Origin: Psychrobacillus sp044762855
GTDB lineage: Bacteria > Bacillota > Bacilli > Bacillales_A > Planococcaceae
Assembly (NCBI RefSeq): GCF_044762855.1
Contig: NZ_JBIWFB010000002.1
Span: 310,001-374,000, forward strand
Direction of reading: 5' to 3'
DNA: 64,000 nucleotides
In this document: in pieces, positions 57,196 to 64,000 of the stretch
Layout of the letters: the number at the start of each line of letters is the position of its first letter
How positions within the stretch are numbered: position 1 is the first letter of the stretch
The notes under the pieces: model-generated
The model's input: the letters and a program-made list of their open reading frames with translations, nothing else
What the model was told of the DNA's origin: nothing
Databases searched by the model: none
Position numbers and translations under genes: made by a program

Positions 57196-59391
57196 ATGGC
57201 AACAATAAGAACCGCAATACAGATTCAAGATGGCATGTCTCGCGCATTCCAGTCAATGAATAACGCTATGAATATAGTAATCAGTAGCTTTGAATCACTG
57301 CAAGACGCTTCAGGAAACGCAATTGATACCGCTAGTATAGAGGCGGCTAGACGTGAATTGAACCAAGCAGAGATTGCTTTTAATGAAATTGAACAAGAGA
57401 TTAGACAGGCTGAAGCTGCACAAAATGATTTTAATCAAGAGATAAATGAAGGAGCTTCTGCAGCAGACGGCTTATTAGGTAAGATAGGCGGAATTATAGC
57501 TGCATATATGGGTATCCACGCAGCAGGAGATGTTCTTGGACTTTCCGATGCGCTATCTCAAACATCAGCAAGATTAAACTTGATTAATGACCAACAACAA
57601 ACAACAGCAGAGCTGCAGCGAATGATCTTTGATTCAGCGGAAAGGTCACGAGCCTCATATATGGATACCGCAGGAATAGTAGCTAAAGTAGGGGCTAATG
57701 CAAAAGATGCATTTAGTAGTACCGCTGAAATGGTAGCTTTTGCTGAACAATTGAATAAAAAGTTCAAAATTGCAGGAGCGACTACTGAAGAAATGAGTTC
57801 AGCTTTACTTCAATTAACTCAAGGTCTTGGTTCTGGGGTTTTAAGAGGTGAAGAATTAAATGCTGTATTTGAAAGTGCTCCTAATATCATACAAAGTATC
57901 GCAGATTATCTTGAACTTCCAATAGGAGCTATTAGGGAATTAGCTTCTGATGGTGGAATTACTGCCGATATCGTCAAAAATGCAATGTTTGCGGCAGCCG
58001 AGGAAACTAATGCAGCCTTTTCGAAACTGCCATTAACGTTTGAGTCCATATGGACAAGTTTTAAAAACCAAGCACTTTGGGCATTTCAAGAGGTTCTGCA
58101 AAAATTAAACGAGATTGCTAATAATGATAAATTCCAGAGTATGGTTGATGGTGTTGTAAATTCGTTATACACCCTTTCAGCAGTAGCTATGTGGGTAATG
58201 GATGCAATGATGTCTGTAGGAAGTTTTTTGTATGATAGTTGGTCATTTATAGCTCCGATACTGTGGGGAGCTACTGCAGCATTAACAGCATATGGGGTAG
58301 CCTTAGTGGCAGTAAAATTAGCTAGTATAGCTTCAACGATATGGACAGGACTTCAAACTCTAGCTACAGGGCTTTTAACAGCTACCACTTGGGCGAGTGT
58401 CGGGGCTACATTTGCAGCTACTGGCGCCGTTTGGGGTTTAAATGCAGCGTTATATGCAAATCCAATATTTTGGGTTGTAATGATTATTTTAGTTTTAATT
58501 TCCACATTGTATTTAGCTGTTGCTGCAGTTAATTATTTCGCTGGTACATCAGTCAGTGCAACAGGAATCATTGCCGGTTCATTTATGATGCTGTACACAT
58601 TTATCCGTAATATTATAGCGACCTTATGGAATACTTTCGCTGCTATAGCAGAATTTTTCGTAAATGTCTGGCAACATCCAATGTATTCAGTTAAGAAGCT
58701 TTTTGCGAATTTGGCAACCACTTTCCTAGATCATGCAATTGCAATGACTAGCGGATGGGATTCCTTTGCCACATCTTTTGTAAATGCAATAATATCGGCA
58801 GTTAATGGTGCCATAAAAGCGTGGAACTGGTTTATTGATTTGTTACCTGATGACATTGCAAGTACGCTTGGATTAGGGAAAGGCACTGAGTTTCAGCATA
58901 GAACTTCAATTACAAGCGATCTTACTACTATGAGAGCAGGCATCAATGCTGTTGTGGGAGAAGCGCCAGAAGGTTACTGGGAAGCTCCGAAAATGGATAT
59001 GAACTCTTATAGTGATGCCTGGGATACCGGTTACAATTGGGGTTCGAATTTATTTAACGGTGCTGACAATCAAAATGCTAGTTATGATCCTCTCCAAGAT
59101 GTATTAGCCGGCTTGCAAGATTCCATGAATCCTTTATCGGATAGTGGTAAAGACACAGCAGGAAACACTGCTAAGATGGCTAAATCGATGGATGCTACCG
59201 AAGAGGATTTAAAATATCTCCGTGATATAGCAGAACGGGATGTAATCAATCGTTTTACCACTGCCGAAGTTACGGTGAATGTGAAGAACGATAATCACAT
59301 CAATAATGAATTGGATTTAGATGGTGTTATCGATCACTTTGGAGAAAAATTAGAAGAGACGTTAGTTTCTGTCGCGGAAGGGGTGCAATAG
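57196..59391 (+). CDS. Phage tail tape measure protein
   Basis: The 731-residue protein has the tape-measure pattern: an N-terminal helical part (MATIRTAIQIQDGMSRAFQS), the family region KFKIAGATTEEMSSALLQLT, QGLGSGVLRGEELNAVFESA, a central set of hydrophobic segments (about 340-480) and a polar C-terminus. It sets tail length; at about 0.15 nm per residue this predicts a tail of roughly 110 nm. ATG 57196 follows AAGGTGGTG; upstream in-frame starts overlap the moron terminator. Confidence 0.92.
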   Translation: MATIRTAIQIQDGMSRAFQSMNNAMNIVISSFESLQDASGNAIDTASIEAARRELNQAEIAFNEIEQEIRQAEAAQNDFNQEINEGASAADGLLGKIGGIIAAYMGIHAAGDVLGLSDALSQTSARLNLINDQQQTTAELQRMIFDSAERSRASYMDTAGIVAKVGANAKDAFSSTAEMVAFAEQLNKKFKIAGATTEEMSSALLQLTQGLGSGVLRGEELNAVFESAPNIIQSIADYLELPIGAIRELASDGGITADIVKNAMFAAAEETNAAFSKLPLTFESIWTSFKNQALWAFQEVLQKLNEIANNDKFQSMVDGVVNSLYTLSAVAMWVMDAMMSVGSFLYDSWSFIAPILWGATAALTAYGVALVAVKLASIASTIWTGLQTLATGLLTATTWASVGATFAATGAVWGLNAALYANPIFWVVMIILVLISTLYLAVAAVNYFAGTSVSATGIIAGSFMMLYTFIRNIIATLWNTFAAIAEFFVNVWQHPMYSVKKLFANLATTFLDHAIAMTSGWDSFATSFVNAIISAVNGAIKAWNWFIDLLPDDIASTLGLGKGTEFQHRTSITSDLTTMRAGINAVVGEAPEGYWEAPKMDMNSYSDAWDTGYNWGSNLFNGADNQNASYDPLQDVLAGLQDSMNPLSDSGKDTAGNTAKMAKSMDATEEDLKYLRDIAERDVINRFTTAEVTVNVKNDNHINNELDLDGVIDHFGEKLEETLVSVAEGVQ

Positions 59392-60066
59392 ATGGCGTAT
59401 AGTTTTTTCTTAGATGGTGTACAGCTACCTGTTGCACCTTCTGACATGGAAACTAAGATTAACAATCAGAACACAACTATTACCTTGATTAATGAAGGGG
59501 AAGTTAACCTACTTAAAAAAGCAGGATTAACAGATATTACTTTTGACTTGATGCTTCCAAATTCAAAATATCCTTTTGGAGTGTATCCAGACGGTTTTCA
59601 ACCAGCAAGCTATTTTTTAGACAAACTTGAGAAATTAAAAGTGGATAAAAAGATTTTCCAATTTATCGTCTCTCGTTTAAAACCGAGTGGCGATTTATTA
59701 TTTGATACTAATCTAACTGTTTCTTTGGAGGATTACATTATTATGGAAAGTGCTGAAGAGGGTTTCGATATAATTGTTCCTGTTAGTTTAAAGCAGTTTC
59801 GACCGTATGGAACAAAAGTAATCGAAATTAAAAAGAATACTACAGCTACATCATCAGCAGCTAAACCAGTTGCAACAGTTAAGAATGCAAGGCCATCAAA
59901 TAAAGAAATCCCTAAATCTCATAAAGTAGTAAAAGGCGATACATTATGGGCTATTTGCAAGAAATATTATGGTAAAGTAACTAAAGCCATGACAGATGAG
60001 TTAGCGGCTAAAAATGGAATAAAGAATCCCAATCTCATCTATCCAGGGGAGGTAATTAAGCTTTGA
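59392..60066 (+). CDS. Tail protein with C-terminal LysM domain (XkdP-like)
   Basis: The 224-residue protein has an N-terminal DUF6046/XkdP-type part (SFFLDGVQLPVAPSDMETKI) and a C-terminal LysM domain (SHKVVKGDTLWAICKKYYGK, then NPNLIYPGEVIKL). It links the tail tube to the baseplate; the LysM part may contact peptidoglycan. It directly follows the tape measure stop. Confidence 0.9.
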   Translation: MAYSFFLDGVQLPVAPSDMETKINNQNTTITLINEGEVNLLKKAGLTDITFDLMLPNSKYPFGVYPDGFQPASYFLDKLEKLKVDKKIFQFIVSRLKPSGDLLFDTNLTVSLEDYIIMESAEEGFDIIVPVSLKQFRPYGTKVIEIKKNTTATSSAAKPVATVKNARPSNKEIPKSHKVVKGDTLWAICKKYYGKVTKAMTDELAAKNGIKNPNLIYPGEVIKL

Positions 60067-61019
60067 TTGAATTAATACTCCAAAATGGATCTAAGCTAAT
60101 GCAACCTACTGTTGAAGAGGGAATCATTTGGGAAACATCCCGAAAGGGTGTACCGGGCAAACTGACTTTTAAAGTTCTTCAAGATGATTCTTTAGAATTT
60201 GAAGAAGGTAATGCTGTCAGTTTCAAAAAAGATGGCAAGAACATTTTCTTTGGTTTTGTTTTCACCAAAAAACATGATAAGAACGGACTTATCAATGTGA
60301 CGGCATATGATCAATTGCGCTATTTTAAAAATAAAGACACCTATGTTTATACGAATAAGACGGCATCTGAATTCATTAAGATGGTTGCTCATGACTTTCG
60401 TTTAAATACAGGAACGATTGAAGATACAGGCTTTAAGATTGCTAGTCGAGTAGAAGACAATAAGACCTTGTTTGATATGTTTCAGAATGCATTGGATTTG
60501 ACATTAGAGAACAAAAAGAAAATGTTCATCCTTTATGACAATTTTGGAAAGTTGACTCTAAGGGACATCGAAAAGATGAAGTTAGACATTTTGTTAGATG
60601 AAGAGACTGGAGAAAACTTTGACTACACTTCTTCCATCGATTCCAATACGTACAATAAGATCAAACTTTCTTATGAAAATGAGAAGAAGGGAAAGCGCGA
60701 AATCTATATCGCACAAGACGGCAATCACATGAACCAGTGGGGCGTTTTGCAATTCTTCGACACAATTAAAGAGAAAACGAACGGAAAAGCGAAAGCAGAT
60801 GCTTTACTTGCTTTATATAATCGAAAAACACGTAATTTGAGCATGAAAAAAGCGTTTGGGAACATTTATGTTCGTGGTGGCAATATGCTTGTCGTACGTT
60901 TGAATTTAGATGATATCAAGGTGATGAACTATATGATTGTGGAAAATGTGAAGCACACTTTTAAAGAGAGCGAACACTTCATGGACCTCACATTGATTGG
61001 CGGTGATTTCGTTGCGTAA
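60063..61019 (+). CDS. Baseplate hub protein (XkdQ-like)
   Basis: The 318-residue protein (WETSRKGVPGKLTFKVLQDD, FFGFVFTKKHDKNGLINVTA, YDQLRYFKNKDTYVYTNKTA) matches XkdQ, a late-control D/gp27-like hub. TTG 60063 overlaps the previous stop. Confidence 0.9.
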   Translation: MIELILQNGSKLMQPTVEEGIIWETSRKGVPGKLTFKVLQDDSLEFEEGNAVSFKKDGKNIFFGFVFTKKHDKNGLINVTAYDQLRYFKNKDTYVYTNKTASEFIKMVAHDFRLNTGTIEDTGFKIASRVEDNKTLFDMFQNALDLTLENKKKMFILYDNFGKLTLRDIEKMKLDILLDEETGENFDYTSSIDSNTYNKIKLSYENEKKGKREIYIAQDGNHMNQWGVLQFFDTIKEKTNGKAKADALLALYNRKTRNLSMKKAFGNIYVRGGNMLVVRLNLDDIKVMNYMIVENVKHTFKESEHFMDLTLIGGDFVA

Positions 61020-61383
61020 TATGAACGATATTCTCAAGTTATTTAAAAGAGCGGCAAAAGAAGCAATAGAAGCGTCTGATCCAACTGCCATTCAGTTTGG
61101 GGAAGTCACTAGTGTTTCTCCATTAAAGATATTGGTAGAACAAAAGAAACCTCTGACCATGGCACAACTAGTACTAACTCGTAATGTTCGAGATCATGAA
61201 ATTGAAATGACGGTAGAACACACAACAGAAGTAGGTAATGGACCTGATGCACATACCCATGAATATAAAGGTAGAAAGAAGTTCATTGTCCACAATGCCC
61301 TTAAATTAGGTGATAAAGTGATGCTAGTTAAAGTGCAAGGCGGACAAAAGTATATTGTCTGGGATAAAGAGGTGGATGTATGA
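61012..61383 (+). CDS. Baseplate protein XkdR-like (DUF2577)
   Basis: The 123-residue protein has DPTAIQFGEVTSVSPLKILV, ELTVEHTT-type EMTVEHTTEVG and LKLGDKVMLVKVQGGQKYIV, the DUF2577 pattern. TTG 61012 follows GGCGGTGAT with good spacing; ATG 61021 is an alternative. The equivalent in PBSX stands between XkdQ and XkdS. Confidence 0.85.
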   Translation: MRNMNDILKLFKRAAKEAIEASDPTAIQFGEVTSVSPLKILVEQKKPLTMAQLVLTRNVRDHEIEMTVEHTTEVGNGPDAHTHEYKGRKKFIVHNALKLGDKVMLVKVQGGQKYIVWDKEVDV

Positions 61384-61784
61384 TTCCAAAAATAAATGAT
61401 GAACTAATTGCAGGTTTTGAGGAAGCAATTCGGCAACCATCTAAAACGTATAAATTGGACTTAGAGAGGAAACGGGTTATCGGATATGTGGATGGTCGTG
61501 AAGCAATTGAACAGTTCATTTACAAAACTCTCAGTACAGAACGTTACGACCATATAATTTATTCGTGGGATTACGGCGCTGAAATCGCAAAACTTTTTGG
61601 GCAGCCAATCCCGTATGTATATTCCGAACTTAAAAGATTAATAACAGAAGCATTGACACAAGACGATCGTATCGAAAGTGTAGATGCTTTTTCTTTTTCC
61701 CATTTTAAGAATAAAGTTGCTGTTAGCTTCATTGCCCATACGTCAGAAGGTGGAATCGCTATAGAGAAGGAGGTGGAGATTTAA
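61380..61784 (+). CDS. Baseplate protein XkdS-like (DUF2634)
   Basis: The 134-residue protein (KTYKLDLERKRVIGYVDGRE, AIEQFIYKTLSTERYDHIIY, SWDYGAEIAKLFG) matches the gp25-like baseplate wedge family DUF2634. It overlaps the previous gene by four bases. Confidence 0.9.
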   Translation: MIPKINDELIAGFEEAIRQPSKTYKLDLERKRVIGYVDGREAIEQFIYKTLSTERYDHIIYSWDYGAEIAKLFGQPIPYVYSELKRLITEALTQDDRIESVDAFSFSHFKNKVAVSFIAHTSEGGIAIEKEVEI

Positions 61785-62839
61785 TGTTTGAACATATCGA
61801 GCAAGCACAATTACTCGAAGATGCCCTTGATAACGTCAAAACAGATGTAGATAAACGTGAAGGATCCATAATCTACGATTCTTTAGCACCATCTTCTGTT
61901 ATTGCAAAAGAACTTTATATAGCAATGGATGGCATGATTATTGAAATGTTTGGTGATACAGCGTCACGCGAGTTCTTGATCAAATTAGCTAGAGAACGAG
62001 GTATTGTCCCTAATCCAGCGACACCTGCAGTTTTAAGAGGTGAATTCAATATAGATGTACCTATTGGTGCGCGATTTAATTTAGAAGAATTAAATTATGT
62101 TGTCACGGAACGAATTGGAACAGGAGTATTTAAGGTAGAAAGCGAAACGTTGGGTGATATAGGTAATTCAAGGTTTGGAACGCTCATACCAATTGAATAT
62201 ATCGATGGTTTGACTAGTGCCGCGCTGACTGAATTGCTTATCCCTGGGGAGGATGAAGAAGAAACAGAATCCTTAAGAAAGCAATACTTAGACAGCTTCG
62301 ACTCCCAAGCTTTTGGAGGAAATCGCAAAGATTACAAAGAAAAAGTCCACAAGTTGCAAGGGGTAGGTGGGATAAAAGTATACCGAGCATGGCAAGGAGG
62401 ATGTACCGTTAAGTTAGTTATCATGGATGCACTATATCAACCTCCATCGCTAACATTATTAGATGAATTACAAACAGCCATTGACCCTCTTGGAAATCAA
62501 GGCGAGGGGTTAGGAATTGCACCGATTGGCCATGTGGTATCCATATTCGGAGTTGAGGAAGTACCAGTTGACGTTACGTTAAATATCACATACCAAGATG
62601 GGTATTCTTGGGATGACATTGAATTATCCACTCAAGATATAATCGATGAATATTTTTTAGAGTTGAAAAAGAACTGGGAAGATTCTACTTTTACAGTCAT
62701 TCGTATCTTACAATTCGAAACACGCATTTCGGAACTGGAAGGTGTAATTGATATCCAAGATACTTTAATTAACGGTCTTCCTCAGAATCTTATTTTAAAC
62801 GAAGATAACATACCAGTTCGGGGTGAGGTAATTGGTTAA
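61784..62839 (+). CDS. Baseplate J protein (XkdT-like)
   Basis: The 351-residue protein has the baseplate-J pattern: DKREGSIIYDSLAPSSVIAK, TASREFLIKLARERGI, LRKQYLDSFDSQAFGGNRKD and GVGGIKVYRAW. A wedge component of the contractile tail baseplate. One-base overlap with the previous stop. Confidence 0.92.
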   Translation: MFEHIEQAQLLEDALDNVKTDVDKREGSIIYDSLAPSSVIAKELYIAMDGMIIEMFGDTASREFLIKLARERGIVPNPATPAVLRGEFNIDVPIGARFNLEELNYVVTERIGTGVFKVESETLGDIGNSRFGTLIPIEYIDGLTSAALTELLIPGEDEEETESLRKQYLDSFDSQAFGGNRKDYKEKVHKLQGVGGIKVYRAWQGGCTVKLVIMDALYQPPSLTLLDELQTAIDPLGNQGEGLGIAPIGHVVSIFGVEEVPVDVTLNITYQDGYSWDDIELSTQDIIDEYFLELKKNWEDSTFTVIRILQFETRISELEGVIDIQDTLINGLPQNLILNEDNIPVRGEVIG

Positions 62840-63485
62840 TATATACGAAGAAATCGACTTATATCCTTTGCTTCCTCCTACAGTAAAAGAGTTTGAAGAA
62901 TTTAAAGAAATAACACAGGCCCAAATAGCAGAATTTAATCGTATAAGGGCACATTTAATCGGCATATTCAAAGACCGTTTTGTCTACGAAGCTACTGAAA
63001 ATGGATTACGCAGATGGGAAAAGATGTTGAAAATTCAACGTAGGAGTACGGACACGTTAGAAGAAAGACGTTTTCGTATACTGGCGAAAATGAATAACCG
63101 TTTACCTTATACCTTTAAAGCATTAATTCAACGATTAAATGCACTTTGTGGAGAGGGTAAATATCAAGTGTTTTTGGATGCAAACGCTTATGAGTTAGAT
63201 TTTGAATTCTTTGAGAAGATAGCTGATGTCAAATTGCTAAAGGATACAATGGAGGAAATGATTCCGGTTAACTTGGCGTTAGAATATAATTACGTCATCC
63301 GTGTGCCTAATATTGTCGTTATTCCAAAAGCTCATTTTTATCCAGTCATATATCCTATTTGTGGATTAGCAGTTGCCACCAACTACGAAAAAGGGACTTC
63401 TGGAAGAGTTTCGGCAGAAGGAAAGTTAAAAGGATTTGCATACGAAGTGCCATATGTTGCAAGTGATATGTCCATTACTTATTAG
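62832..63485 (+). CDS. Baseplate/tail protein XkdU-like (YmfQ family, DUF2313)
   Basis: The 217-residue protein has LPPTVKEFEEFKEITQAQIA, ENGLRRWEKMLKIQRRSTDT and EERRFRILAKMNNRLPYTFK, the YmfQ/XkdU pattern. TTG 62832 overlaps the previous stop; GGTGAGGT precedes it. Confidence 0.9.
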   Translation: MVNIYEEIDLYPLLPPTVKEFEEFKEITQAQIAEFNRIRAHLIGIFKDRFVYEATENGLRRWEKMLKIQRRSTDTLEERRFRILAKMNNRLPYTFKALIQRLNALCGEGKYQVFLDANAYELDFEFFEKIADVKLLKDTMEEMIPVNLALEYNYVIRVPNIVVIPKAHFYPVIYPICGLAVATNYEKGTSGRVSAEGKLKGFAYEVPYVASDMSITY

Positions 63486-63497
63486 AGAGGTGAGGAA

Positions 63498-63800
63498 ATG
63501 CAAGTACATGAACGATTAATCAATATTTTATATAACGCCATTCTCGCTAATGTGAGAAGAGGGCGTTTTTTAATTGGTGAAACAGAAAGAGACTTTGATG
63601 TTTTTGGAATCGAAATTCTAGGCAATATAATCCGTGTGAAATTTTATATAGATAACTATTTCGGTCCAGTTACACAGGCAGCATTGCTTGATCATGACAA
63701 TGTCAGTTTGATAAGTGGCAATGTCAATTTTAATAAAGAGAATGACGGTTTTATGTATGTATTTGATATTCCTGTCATTTCAGAAGAGGTGAGAGCATGA
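63498..63800 (+). CDS. Phage tail protein of unknown function (100 aa)
   Basis: This lies between XkdU-like and tail-fibre genes, where Bacillus phages carry short proteins of this kind. Sequence: VHERLINILYNAILANVRRG, GNIIRVKFYIDNYFGPVTQA. The start follows GAGAGGTGAGG. It overlaps the fibre gene by four bases. Confidence 0.75.
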   Translation: MQVHERLINILYNAILANVRRGRFLIGETERDFDVFGIEILGNIIRVKFYIDNYFGPVTQAALLDHDNVSLISGNVNFNKENDGFMYVFDIPVISEEVRA

Positions 63801-64000
63801 ACGAAAATCTGTATTCCCTAATAAATTTTGTCGACCACATATTAAAGGTTGATGAGCATGGCGAATTTATCCCAAAAAGAGATAAGCAGGGAAATGTCAT
63901 TATTAATAAAATCACAGGGCGACCAGAATTAGTTCCAGAGATAGAAGGTACACGTCTAAATGCTATTAATATGAATCATATGGACCTTGGCATTTATAGT
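63797..64000 (+). CDS. Tail fibre protein, N-terminal fragment (runs off the window)
   Basis: ATG 63797 overlaps the previous stop (ATGA). The 68 codons present include LINFVDHILKVDEHGEFIPK and end in PEIEGTRLNAINMNHMDLGI followed by YS, a conserved N-terminal virion-attachment segment of phage tail fibres in this group. The host-binding part lies outside the window. Confidence 0.8.
   Translation, partial: MNENLYSLINFVDHILKVDEHGEFIPKRDKQGNVIINKITGRPELVPEIEGTRLNAINMNHMDLGIYS

Noticed and set aside
1..64000. tRNA, rRNA, insertion sequences or complete restriction-modification systems
   Set aside because: I looked on both strands for cloverleaf ends, transposase motifs and restriction-enzyme neighbours of the methyltransferase and found none that I can support.

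Overview
The window comes from a low-GC, Gram-positive, endospore-forming, competence-gene-bearing bacterium of the Bacillales. Sporulation genes (sigK, gpr, spoIIP), the late competence operon comEA-comEB-comEC and the conserved order trhP2/yrrO-udk-greA-yrrS-mtnN and yqeG-yqeH-aroE-yhbY-nadD-yqeK-rsfS-yqeM show this. An uninterrupted sigK and intergenic repeats that I recall from Planococcaceae (Psychrobacillus/Lysinibacillus/Sporosarcina relatives) suggest that family. The family placement is inference.

Positions 1-22270 are host core genome: tRNA modification and nucleotide salvage, greA, methylthioadenosine nucleosidase, sigK (minus strand, with a SigE-type promoter), divergent pssA/psd, the yqeG-yqeM cluster, competence genes, holA, rpsT (minus), gpr (SigG-type promoter), spoIIP and lepA. 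Intergenic DNA at 1-77, 2640-3480 and 4265-4393 holds GC-rich and 21-nt-period repeats rather than genes.

From about 22300 to beyond the right edge lies a prophage inserted just downstream of lepA, where relatives usually carry hemN/hemW. Its left arm is a lysogeny module on the minus strand (integrase, ImmA/IrrE protease, CI-like repressor) facing a rightward early promoter overlapped by TGACTT/AAGTCA operators. The early region (24.8-36.4 kb) encodes small regulators, an antirepressor, a Rad50-like ATPase with RecT and a metallo-beta-lactamase-fold protein, a DnaD-like replication protein, a zinc-finger-containing dUTPase and a DUF1064 protein. Between 36.4 and 43.9 kb is accessory cargo: an orphan C5-cytosine methyltransferase, SSB, an ArpU-like late regulator, and minus-strand genes that look like sporulation-associated host cargo (YjcZ-like peptide, DUF1259 protein, ferritin-like protein). 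Two genes for membrane-anchored coiled-coil proteins flank a candidate 95-nt RNA with its own promoter and terminator.

The late operon (43.9-64 kb, all plus strand) is a PBSX/XkdK-type contractile-tail set: terS, terL, portal, a MuF minor head protein fused to a polymorphic-toxin domain with a small gene directly behind it, scaffold, decoration, capsid, connectors, sheath, tail tube, tail-assembly chaperone with a -1 frameshift site, a moron, tape measure, LysM protein and baseplate genes. It ends in a truncated tail-fibre gene at the window edge. The right attachment site and lysis genes lie outside the window.

The observations I rate highest are the MuF-toxin/immunity candidate pair, a tail-tube protein with a Prp-type (L27-like) N-terminal cleavage motif, the A_AAA_AAC frameshift in the chaperone, the autonomous small RNA locus, the reverse-strand sporulation-like cargo, and two host genes (sigK, comEC) whose best ribosome binding sites point to AUC/AUU starts.
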